The translations under genes and the position numbers were made by a program. A stretch of DNA of 64,000 nucleotides from Bathynomus jamesi. Lineage: Eukaryota; Arthropoda; Malacostraca; Isopoda; Cirolanidae. Within the stretch, counting starts at the first letter, position 1, and the number at the start of each line of letters is the position of its first letter. The notes under the pieces were generated by a model. That model was not told the origin of the DNA. It saw nothing but the letters and a program-made list of their open reading frames with translations, and made no database searches. Below, piece after piece: positions 1-9,000 of the stretch. The DNA is taken from the NCBI GenBank assembly GCA_023014485.1, contig JAJOZX010007507.1, positions 62,001 to 126,000 on the forward strand, read 5' to 3'.

Positions 1-1
1 G

Positions 2-1693
2 GTGGGATTCAGTAAATTTGCAGAATTGCGTCCAAAGCAGTGTGTTATTGCTGGAGCAACAGGAACTCACTCAGTATGTGTCTGTACAATTCATCAGAAT
101 GCCAAACTTATGTTTGTAGGAGCTGAATTAGAAAAACTAACTGCAAATGATGACACACCTATTAAGAATGTACGTCATTGTGTTGCCTTTATGGAATGCA
201 ATCCTGCCTCACAGAAATGCTGCCTCAGACAATGTGAACAATGTGGAGATCCATCAGATTTAAAAAACAGACTACTGGACATATTTACAAACAACTTCAT
301 TGATATCATAAATTTTAAAAAGTGGACCAATACAGATCGGTCAAATCTTGAATCAGTAGAACTGAATACAGATGAATATATTGACCAATTCTGTAACCAA
401 CTGAAAGAATACCAGATACATGACTTCAAGACAAAGATGCAAGCAACTTATTACCGTGAAACAAAAATGTCTTTGAAAGATGGTGAGGTCCTTGCTGTGT
501 GTGATTTTGCTGAAAATTATTCCTTTATTCTTCAAGATGAGGTTCAGAGCTTTCACTGGAACAATGAGATGGCTACTCTACATCCATTTGTTATTTACTA
601 TAAAAAGGAAGATGAGATTGCTCACCTTAGCTTTGTTATTATTTCAGAGTGTAACATCCATAACACAGTTGCTGTACATTTGTTTCAAAAGCATCTGATA
701 AAATTCCTAAAAGATAATATCTCATCCATCGGTTCCATCCACAAAATAATTTACTTTTCAGATGGGTGTGCAGGACAGTATAAGAACTGCAAAAACTTTT
801 TGAATCTTTGCCATCACAGAGATGATTTTGGAATTGAGGCAGAATGGAATTTTTTTGCAACAAGTCATGGAAAGGGACCCTGTGATGGTGTTGGAGGCAC
901 AGTTAAGAGATTAGCTGCAAAAGCTAGTCTACAACGACCTTATGATGAACAGATCCTTACTGCAGAACAGTTATATACATTTGCAAGTGAAAATATTGTA
1001 AATATAAAATGTCATTTTTCAACCAATAAAGAGCATGAAGAGGAAAGCCAACTTCTCCAAGAAAGACACTCAACTGCAAGGACTATTGCTGGTACACAGA
1101 AATTACACCATTTACAGCCAGTTTCATTGACTTCTCTTAAGGTTAAACATTATTCATTATCAGATTATTCAAATATTGAGAAAGTTACTGAAAAGGAAGA
1201 AGTTGTGACTGAGGAGAAAATACATGGTTTTGTTACTGCTGCATATGATGGCCATTGGTGGGTGGCATATGTGCTGGAAAAGATACCAGAGAATAGAGAA
1301 GTAAAAGTCACATTCCTTCATCCTCATGGCCCAAACCCATCATTTGTGTATCCTGGTCGACCAGATGAATTAATCTTACCATATTCAGATATTCTAACAC
1401 AAGTTGAGGCATCTACTACTAATGGACGAACATACAGGATTTGCAAAGAAGTTACTTTGAAGGCATCCAAAGCTTTGGCAGATCTACAGCACAGAAAGGT
1501 AAGAATTCAAAATTAAAATGGTCATGTAACTATATATACACTGCATACATTTTAAGTTGTGATAAATGGAAATCAATGAGCACTATACCTATACATATTG
1601 TATGTACATTTTAATATGTTACTTGTATTTGTTAATTAGGTAGCTATCTAGGTATACATTAAAAATTGTTTTCTCTTCTAGAAATCACAATAA
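2..1693 (+). CDS. Transposase-like protein, family copy 1 (5' part off window)
   Basis: An open frame of 499 codons runs from the window edge to 1498. A GTAAGA donor follows at 1499, and a pyrimidine-rich CTAG acceptor at 1680-1681 leads to a four-codon last exon (Lys-Ser-Gln-stop, 1682-1693). The apparent Met at the edge is not the true start: copy 2 at 42.5 kb shows further N-terminal sequence before the GFSKFAEL motif. Visible motifs are GTHSVCVCTIHQNAKL (near residue 20), DFAENYSF (Asp about 168), FSDGCAGQYKN (Asp about 254) and FFATSHGKGPCDGVGG (Asp about 295). The C-terminal part (YDGHWWVAYV, FLHPHGP) looks like a small separate domain. Conserved acidic residues and multicopy status suggest a DDE/RNase H-like transposase, which is inference. 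Related uncharacterised proteins are, to my knowledge, dispersed in invertebrate genomes. This is the only one of the three copies here with a long intact frame. Confidence 0.7.
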
Positions 1694-2424
1694 ATTGGGT
1701 GGCCCACAAGAATCTTGTCAACTACTGAAAACCATCACATACATGCACAACATACAGGTGAGGTGGGTAAAGAACAAATATTTAAAAATAAGCATTTGCT
1801 TGTTTGTAGAAGGCTGCAGATAGTATGTAGATATGGGTTGTATTTGTAAGAGATTGAGCTGACCTTAGACAAAAATGGTTACTGACATACAAGGTCACAA
1901 AGTCATGACTTTTTGACAATTTTTGTATAAAATGACTTTTTTCAAAATGTTGCTTGAATTCATTTTTTATACATTGAACTAGTTATCAGCCACTTACAGC
2001 TTCTTGGGATTTTGTTGTACATGACTCAAGGTATTAATGTAAAAAAATTGAATTTTTTAGGAGAAGGTATTTTTTTTTTATTCAAGGTCAAAGGTCAACT
2101 TTTGAAGGGATTTTTTTATTTTTCACAGTAGAGATATTTAACAAGAGACAATAAACAAGGGGCTACTAAAGAGCTTTAAAATGAGACCAAAATCAATGCT
2201 CTAGCTTTAATAGTTTTTTAGTTACACCGTTTTGAAAATAGTCATTTAACGCAAAAAAGGTCAAAATGTCACAACTTTGTGACCTTGTATCTCAGTAACC
2301 AAAGGTCAGTCAGCTCTAATAATTTGGGAACTTAAGTTTGGCATGTATATCTGCTATTGTGCCAAGTATGAGCAAAATTGAAAGGGGCGAGTGTTTTAGG
2401 TGGCTGACTTGACATGGAATGACC
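1694..2424 (+). other. Non-coding 3' tail of family copy 1
   Basis: No coding sequence is seen. The stretch is AT-rich, carries an inverted repeat (1853-1916 with 2258-2320), several AGGTCA/TGACCT hexamers, and ends with TGACATGGAATGACCC at about 2409-2424. That terminal motif recurs after copy 2 (about 44489) and, inverted, at the left end of copy 3 (about 53748), so this is read as the terminal region of the element. LINE copy 1 begins immediately after it. Confidence 0.55.
1853..2320. repeat. Inverted repeat in the tail of copy 1
   Basis: The left arm 1853-1916 and right arm 2258-2320 are imperfect reverse complements of about 60 bp separated by about 340 bp. The best core reads GGTTACTGACATACAAGG in the left arm and continues through TCACAAAGT, with one mismatch over about 26 bp. 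It could be a subterminal inverted repeat of the transposon or a nested MITE. Confidence 0.7.
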
Positions 2425-2770
2425 CCCCTACAGTACCTGCCCTCCAACATCGCCGGCCCCCTCCTTGTTAGCCACCCTGAGTGCGTCCTTCCTCCCACCT
2501 GCCCGGTCCTTCTGGTACCCCCTATCGCCACCCAGGATCCGCCGTGAGACCCCAGACAGGCGGGGAGGCGCCACTTTGGGAAATAAAGCGCCCCCTTCTG
2601 GCCCGAACACAGAAGCCCACCAAGACACTTCTCACCCTCTCAACTCACGACGTTCTTCTAGCTGCCGTGATCCACGCCTCCGGTCTCGCTCGGCCGACTC
2701 GACCCCGCAATCTCCGCGGAGATCGAATGGCCGACCGATTCCTTTTCTGGTGAACGGCAGATAGCCGGCC

Positions 2771-2961
2771 ATGCTCCTGACCCATCCTTCACCTTCGCGA
2801 ACCCCAGATCTCTCTTCATACTCCAGCCTCCTAGCACCTACGCCTTTACCCATCCCCCTTCAACTAATGGATCCTCCGAAAACTACAGTAGTGCACTGGA
2901 ACTGCAGAGGAATATTCGCGAACTACGAAGGCCTTAATTCCTTGATTGCCACTTCCCGTCC

Positions 2962-3010
<49 letters not shown>

Positions 3011-4223
3011 CCAGGAGCTAATCCTGTGGACCAGGCCCATGCCCTGCCCTACTGGATATTCCTACATCGCCAACCCGTCTCCTACCTGCACTCGAAGGGG
3101 GGGGGGGGGCTGCCATTTTCATACACCACGCAGTCCCCTTCCACAATCTCTCTATCCGGTCCCCGTTACAGGTGACTGCTACCCAGCTTTTCGTCTGTTC
3201 AATATACCTCCCTCCCCACGCTCAAGTCTCCCACGATGACCTGGTGGAGGTGGTACAACTACTCCCCAGGCCCTTTCTATTACTGGGCGATTTCAGTAGT
3301 CGCCATCCCTTGTGGGGCGACACACACTCCACTTATATGGCCCCAACCCTGATTACTGTCATGACCGAGCTCTCCTTCGAGTGCCTCAATGATTACTCTC
3401 CTATATTCTACCATGCCACCACCTGCACTCCATCCTGTATAAACCAGTCCTTCGTTTCGACTGATGCCCTCCTAGATTTCACATGGCAAGTCCTCCAAGA
3501 GGACTATGGAAGTGACCATTTCCCTGTTCAACTCACGCTCAATTGGCCCGACCAGACCGTTCGGGTACTGGAGAAATGGATTACTGCCAAAGCGAATTCG
3601 TCCCGCTTCCGCGACGATACATATACAACCCTTACGACTGCCCACTTCCCATCCTCCGACGAGTGCATCGCATACTTCGAGTCCGTCGTTGTAGCGGCTG
3701 CGTACACTAGCATTCCACGATCGTCCGCCTACCCCCGCGCCGACGGGTGCCTTGGTGGACCCCGGAGTGCGCGGAGGCCGTACGCGCCAAGAAGAAGGCT
3801 ACTCGGCGCTTCTACGGTACGCGACTCCCCATCCATCGCACGGAGATGCAGCGGGCCAGGGCCATCGCCCGCCGTACAATGAAGACAGCGCGCCGAGCTT
3901 CTTGGCGTGCCTTTGTGTCCGGCGTCACCGCCACCATACCTTCGGCTACCATCTGGAAGAACGTACGGGGTGTCGAGAGGCGACATGTCCCCTCCCGACC
4001 CCCGGTCCTCCGAACTAACGATGGACTCCTATGCGAGCCCAAATCGGTGGCAAACCACCTAGCTTCTACTTTCGCCGCCGCTTCTTCCTCCGCAGTTAGT
4101 TCCCTCGTACCCGCCCCAAACAATAGTTCCTCTTCTCGGTCCCTAGACAGCACCAACAACCGGTTGTTCACCATGTGTGAACTAAAGGCGGCACTGGCCT
4201 CTCGACGATCCCCTTGTCCCGGC
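2771..4223 (+). pseudogene. LINE copy 1 endonuclease (EEP/APE type), frameshifted
   Basis: Homologous to the intact endonuclease frame of copy 2 (22748-23761). The domain begins at the ATG at 2867 with VVHWNCRGIFANYEGLNSL, the usual N-terminal strand of the exonuclease-endonuclease-phosphatase fold. A GT-repeat expansion at 2963-3009 and a G run near 3100 disrupt the frame, removing the glutamate motif LQE seen in copy 2. The frame resumes at about 3172 with LLLGDFSSRHP (copy 2: GDFNSRHP) and YGSDHFPVQL, the catalytic Asp-Asn and SDH motifs. A further shift lies near 3745 before the linker to RT. Inactive by frameshifts and by Asn to Ser in the GDFN motif. Confidence 0.85.
2963..3009. repeat. 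GT microsatellite inside the LINE endonuclease
   Basis: About 23 GT units. In LINE copy 2 the same place reads a short GTGTGTGTCTGTC at about 22842, so the run has expanded within coding sequence of copy 1 after or during insertion. Confidence 0.95.
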
Positions 4224-4596
4224 CATGACTCCAGATTCCTGGGATCTTGGGAGCATTGCTCCAGTAAATTTGACCATGAGAAAAAGTAAATTTGGGTTTG
4301 GGTTTTGTTCATCCGCTAGACGTTATGCAATTTTTTTGCGTATACGTTCTTGTACAAACCAATTTTTTTAAATTACAAATTTAGTTATTTTAAGTTTAGT
4401 TGGTAATTCCATATTTAACAATTATTTTTATTTTTTGTTAAGCTTCAATGTTTTGATAATTAAAATTTTATTAAAACGTATATTTTTTTAATATAAAATT
4501 ATCAGGATTGGACTATGTTCCATTGATCTCGGCCAGGTTTGATAAATTGGCCAGATAATTACTTGTGCGGTTTTAAGTAATCCACCATGACTAGAA

Positions 4597-4790
4597 TTGA
4601 AAAGTTTAGTTAAGTTTAAACTTACTTTTACTTACTTTAACTTACCTACTTTTACTTACTCTTCCTTACTTTTACTAAGTTTAAAGCACTTACTTTTACT
4701 TACTTTCATTGTACTATATTTACTTACTTTTACTCACTTTTACCATCTATATTTACTAACTTTTACTTATTTTGTATTTTTTCAGGTAGT
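4597..4790. repeat. TTACTTTTAC-type simple tandem repeat
   Basis: Degenerate tandem copies of TTACTTTTAC/TTACTTAC within the hAT-like element, upstream of its zinc-finger frame. It ends at a pyrimidine tract and CAG that could serve as a splice acceptor. Confidence 0.7.
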
Positions 4791-4802
4791 CAATAATCAA
4801 TA

Positions 4803-5222
4803 ATGGATCCTAATATTGATGAAGTTGGAGAGAAAAGTGAGGGTGTTAAAAGGGGTTACTTTTGTGGTCAATGCAAGAACAAATATTCAAAGAAGCAAAA
4901 CTGGGAGGAACATTTTAATTCCAAAAAAAATATTTGTTACAATACAAGAGGTCCCAGAGTTTGGGCCCACAGCTTAGATATTGCAGTAAAGAAATACCAG
5001 GATGAAGTGCAGCAAAGAGATACGGCAAAGCAGTCATTTAGTTTGTTCACAAAATGTGCTAGTGCTAGACCTCAGAAAAATGAACCAACTTCATCAACTG
5101 CTAATCTAGAAAATGAAACTTTTTCACTAGATGTTTCACAGACTGAAGAAAGTGCTTCTCCTCCACCTAAGAAACAAAAGGTAAGTGAGGAATCTGCGCA
5201 TCAGACTAACAAAACTGCTTAG
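4803..5222 (+). CDS. Small zinc-finger protein inside the hAT-like element
   Basis: A 139-codon frame starts at an ATG 17 bp after a TTTTTTCAG acceptor-like site (4785) and ends at TAG. It opens with acidic residues, then CGQCKNKYSKKQNWEEHF followed by a second potential ligand (NSKKNIC), a single C2H2/C2HC-like finger at about residues 20-48. A serine- and proline-rich tail ends in PPPKKQK, a possible nuclear localisation signal. An in-frame GTAAGT (5180-5185) right after the lysine cluster could be a splice donor, so the true product may join a later exon such as the serine-rich frame at 5255-5443. It is most likely the DNA-binding N-terminal part of a deleted hAT transposase gene. A captured host exon is the alternative. 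Confidence 0.5.
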   Translation: MDPNIDEVGEKSEGVKRGYFCGQCKNKYSKKQNWEEHFNSKKNICYNTRGPRVWAHSLDIAVKKYQDEVQQRDTAKQSFSLFTKCASARPQKNEPTSSTANLENETFSLDVSQTEESASPPPKKQKVSEESAHQTNKTA

Positions 5223-5654
5223 AGGAATTTGAAAATTCCCAAATCCAGAAGACATTGAATGCAATTTTGCGCCTAACAAAAGAAACTCACCAAGCTGTTG
5301 TGGTTAATAAAGAGAAGAGTCAAAATATGCCTTCAAGTTCAAGTGTTGCATCCAAATCTAATAAAGCAAAAAACAACAAATTTGACATTTCCATAGCCCA
5401 TTTAAGCAAGTGTAAATCAATACATTGCTGCTGCAATGAATAAATAAACTTAAGGTGAGTTATAAACTGTACATTATTGTATTATTATGTTTAGCTAAAA
5501 CAATTTGTAATTGGTATGTCGTCAATTCAAGAGTTTACTATCATTAACCTATCTCGTGGTGTAAGGGGAAAAAAAGTAAATTCAGAGCTGTGCTCCAGTA
5601 AATTTTTTTCAAATCTGGAGTCATGGTCCCGGCCCGGACGGTATTCCGTACAGC

Positions 5655-6747
5655 ATGATCCAGCACATCAACCCTACCTTAGAAATTTTCCTGCTAGACC
5701 TATACAACCGCATATGGATAGAGGGCGCCTCCCTCTCCAGGTGGAGGGAGGTCCACGTCATCCCTATCCCCAAACCCGGCAAAGATTCCCTCGATCCCAC
5801 AAACTACAGACCAATCGCCCTGACGTGTTGTGCTTGCAAAATCTTCGAAAAAATGGTCGCTACGCGACTATCGTTCTTCCTTGAAAATAGTAATTCCATC
5901 CTGGCTACCCAGTCCAGCTTCAGACAATTTCGCCCCACCACTGATATCCTCCTGCTCCTCAGCCGAGACATACAGGATGCCTCCGACAGTGGACAGTTCA
6001 TCCTTTCAATTTTTTTTTGACATCCAGAAGGCCTATGACACCACCCATCGGGCAATGATCCTTTGTCAGCTCAGACAACTAGGTCTCGTCGGAGCCATGC
6101 CGACCTTCATCAGGGGCTTCCTTTCCTCCCGAACCTTTAAAGTCCGGGTGGGCTCAGTCCTGTCTGGCACCTTCGTGCAGGAGGACGGAGTCCCACAGGG
6201 AAGCATCCTCAGTGTTCTATCCTTTTCCATCGTCATGAAACACAGTCTCAAAATGTCTTCCCCCACCATCCGTTCTTCCATCTACGCGGATGACCTTGCG
6301 ATCTACTTCGCAGGGCGGGAGCCGTCCGTCATTCAACGGCAAATTCAGCTCGCCATCTACCGGGTGGAAAGGTGGGCGACGTCGGTAGGTTTCCGCCTCT
6401 CCACCCCGAAGTCCAAGTGTATGCTCTTCAGCAGAAGACCCACAACCCTTCCTGTTCCCTCTGTCACATTATACGGCAATCCTCTTGAGGTGGTACCTCC
6501 CACGCGATTTCTCGGCGTGACTCTAGACCGACGGCTCAACTGGGTTCCCCATCTCAGGCACCAGAAGCAATCCCTCCGAAGTCCCCTCGCTCTCCTAGAT
6601 CATCTCTCCCACACCACATGGGCCGCAGACCGACGCTCTCTCCTTCGCCTTTACACTTCCATGCAGTCGAAGCTGGACTATGGCAGTGTAATATACGGTT
6701 CAACCTCCAACGCCTGCCTCCGTATCTTGGACCCGATCGTTAATTGA
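5655..6747 (+). pseudogene. LINE copy 1 reverse transcriptase
   Basis: Resumes the LINE after the hAT-like insertion. The first frame (5655-6020) carries IPIPKPGKDSLDPTNYRPIAL, RT motif 0/1. A one-base shift in a T run at about 6008 moves to the frame containing FFDIQKAYDTTHR (motif A, catalytic Asp), DGVPQGSILSVL (motif B) and SIYADDLAIYF (motif C, catalytic Asp pair), then LGVTLDRRLNW in the thumb. The frame ends at a TGA at 6745-6747, where the family continues toward RNase H. All catalytic acids remain, but the frameshift and stop make it a pseudogene. Confidence 0.9.
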
Positions 6748-6801
6748 GGCCTCCGCCTCGCCACCGGTGCTTTCCGCTCTTCCCCAGCCTCCAGCCCCTG
6801 A

Positions 6802-7530
6802 GTGGATTGCAATTATCTCCCTCTCCCCCTCCGACGGGGTCTGCTCCTCATGAGGACATACCTCCGTGCACAGAAACTACCTTCTTCGTTTCTGTGCGCG
6901 GCGGTTTCTGAACTCCCATCCCAGGGATGGAGCTGGCACTTCACTAAAGCGGTCCGCTCTTTCCTTGGCCTTTTCAACATGCCCGCCCCCTCAGTTATTC
7001 CCATTTCATACAACATCTATCCCCCTGACTCCTCACCCCTATCAAGTTTTGCAGGGACCTGTGTGCCCTACCTAAGACAATCACGAGAGCTACGGTGTAC
7101 ACGTCACTTCCGAAAACAAGCAACCCAACACCTGGACGCAGTCCCCATTTATACAGATGGTTCCCGCTCAGAGGCTGCTACGTACGGCCTCCTCAGCGGT
7201 GATACTGTCCCAGCCGCTTTCTCGAGGCGTCAGCCTGCCCGCGATGCTTCCGTTTTCTCGGCGGAACTCTTCGCGATTATGGAGGCCCTCGACATTGTGC
7301 GCACCCACTCTGCCAGCTCCTTTGTCATTTACTCAGATTCCCAAAGCTCACTTCTCTCCCTAGAGAGATTTAACCACCCTCACCCGCTCGTCTGTACCAT
7401 CCAGCAAACCTTCCGCTTTTAAACAGCCTTCCGACACAAGACAATCGCCTTCTGCTGGGTCCCGGCACATGTCGGCATCCAGGGTAACGAGGAGGCGGAC
7501 CGTACGGCAAAGACGGCCTGCTTACTGCCG
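6802..7530 (+). pseudogene. LINE copy 1 RNase H domain
   Basis: The frame to 7422 carries IYTDGSRSEAATYG (first catalytic Asp), FSAELFAIMEALD (catalytic Glu) and VIYSDSQSSLLSL (second Asp). After a stop at 7420-7422 a further stretch to about 7530 encodes FCWVPAHVGIQGNEEADR, holding the final His and Asp motif. This last block is deleted in copy 2. RNase H in a LINE removes RNA from the RNA-DNA hybrid after target-primed reverse transcription. Confidence 0.85.
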
Positions 7531-7689
7531 GCCTCCCGACTCCTCCCTTTCTCCGACTTCTTCCAGACTCTCCGCTCCCACTTCTGCTTCATATGGGAAT
7601 GGGACCAGGCCACACAAAACAAACTCCATAAGATCAAACCACAATTAGGATACTGGGCCTCCTCATTCCACCGATCCCGCCATAAAGAA

Positions 7690-8131
7690 GTGATTCTATC
7701 CCGCCTCCGCCTAGGACACACCCGCATTATTCATGGACACCTTATGGCTAAATCGCCAGCCCCGCTCTGCCCTACCTGCCATGCTCCTATCACTGTCGTA
7801 CATCTGGTAGAATGCCAAAACCTGTCCGCTCTTCGGCGCGGGTGTTTCCCTCTCGTCCGAAAAACCCATACCCGACCGTCTACGCTCCATACTCGCCGAA
7901 GGCCCCCACTTTTCAGCGGAAACGATTTTTCTTTTCCTCACTCCCATCCGCTCCATCGTATCTAAGACCATACCCCTCCTACCCACTATCCAGCAACTGA
8001 CCCTCTCTCACCCCCCTAGTCTACCATCCCCAACTCAGTAACACCACCCACCCACTGCCTCGCCAAGATATGTACCGCTTTCTTTAGGTATGAACTGGCG
8101 GTAATTAAAGAAATATATATATATATATATA
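7690..8131 (+). pseudogene. LINE copy 1 C-terminal Cys/His motif and 3' UTR
   Basis: The frame from 7690 (LSRLRLGHTRIIHGHLM) leads into LCPTCHAPITVVHLVECQNL, a CCHC-like motif common at the end of I/Jockey-type ORF2 proteins. A missing leucine codon relative to copy 2 (HLLVECPNL) and later frameshifts break it. The remaining 250 bases match the 3' UTR of copy 2 (GCCTC...GATATGTACC) and end in an AT microsatellite. Confidence 0.75.
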
Positions 8132-8587
8132 AAAATTTCTTCCCTCCTTTTTGAATTTTAGAAATGGGAAATTAAAATCTCCACAGAATATTATATTGGA
8201 GGATGGGGATGGGGATTTAAGGACTTTAATAGATTTTTATATCAGCAAAGGTATCCGAGAAGTAATTGAATTAAAATGATCTGAATTGATGTTTGATATG
8301 AACCTGCGAATTGTAATTGAATTGGAATTGATAAAATTGAATTGACCCCCAGGTCTGCTGTAGATACTGGTCATTCATTCGTTCATCCATTCCAAGCCTT
8401 CATGATCCACTCTCTCTTTAGTTCTTTGTTCACCGACCGAAGGTCAAAGTATCTTATAACATTTTCGACGTCGTTGTCGTAAGCATTTATGGAAATTACT
8501 GTATATCAGAAAAGTACCATTCTAATTATTGCACATTTTGAAAATTGAAGGTACGCATTTTTGCAATTCAAGCGCATTTGCTGCATA
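8132..8587. other. Spacer, no gene seen
   Basis: AT-rich spacer between LINE copy 1 and the first mariner. Short stretches of TTGAATTGAATTG-type sequence occur near 8265-8345. No coding sequence or element ends are recognised. Confidence 0.5.
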
Positions 8588-8721
8588 TATAAGAGGGAGT
8601 GCTGAAAAGTAATGGCTCCTAATTTATAATTCTGAAACGGGATGAGATATTACAATGAAACCAAAACATACCTACATTGAACTTTTATTCTTGAATTTGA
8701 CATAGTTACTTCTCAATATAA

Positions 8722-8927
8722 TCACCCCTGCCAACGTGATGTCCATTGTCTGCATCAGCCACACGCTTAGCCCAACAGCGAGCAGTACTCACGTCTACAC
8801 AATCATCACCATACACGGCTTATATTCGCCGGTGAATGCCGAGAGGTGGAATGTTTTCTGCAGTCAGGAATTCGATAACTGCACGCTGTTTTAACTGCAC
8901 TGACATTGTGTTGTCACCGTCCGCCAT
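8722..8927 (-). pseudogene. Mariner transposase N-terminus (HTH_48)
   Basis: Starting at the ATG at 8927 on the minus strand the translation reads MADGDNTMSVQLKQRAVIEF, then LTAENIPPLGIHRRI, an in-frame stop, and AVYGDDCVDVSTARCW. This is the paired-box-like HTH_48 helix-turn-helix known from mariner and SETMAR-type transposases. No catalytic domain follows before the nested Tc1 element. The fragment is about 68 codons with one internal stop. Confidence 0.8.
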
Positions 8928-9000
8928 GTTGACTGACGTAGCTCTGAGACCCCTGGTGGCAGAATTAAGAAACTTCACAGCAATGGGCAAGAAAAACATA

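Larger units (their letters stand above)
4224..5625 (+). mobile_element. hAT-like element inserted in LINE copy 1
   Basis: Comparison with LINE copy 2 shows the LINE sequence is interrupted here. The insertion is flanked by the 8-bp direct repeat GTCCCGGC (4216-4223 and 5626-5633). Its ends are inverted repeats beginning CATGACTCCAGATT on both sides. Near each end a second motif, GCTCCAGTAAATTT, recurs (about 4258 and 5592). An 8-bp duplication and CA...TG-type ends are the hallmark of hAT elements. At 1402 bp with no transposase core it is non-autonomous, but it retains a spliced-looking zinc-finger reading frame (4803-5222). Confidence 0.85.
2425..8131 (+). mobile_element. I-group non-LTR retrotransposon (LINE), copy 1, 5'-truncated
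   Basis: The DNA switches abruptly to GC-rich sequence at about 2425, matching the end of ORF1 in LINE copy 2 (about 22302), so copy 1 lacks most of ORF1. It then carries an apurinic-type endonuclease, reverse transcriptase, RNase H and a C-terminal cysteine-histidine motif. It ends in a 3' UTR and an AT dinucleotide run at 8113-8130. The order endonuclease-RT-RNase H is known for the I group of LINEs. The reading frame is broken several times, so the copy is dead. A hAT-like element (4224-5625) separates the endonuclease and RT halves. It is inserted directly against the terminal motif of the upstream transposon. Confidence 0.85.

Noticed and set aside
2085..2097. A functional host gene enhancer
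   Set aside because: The DR1 match lies in a transposon tail with no host promoter nearby; kept only as a motif observation.
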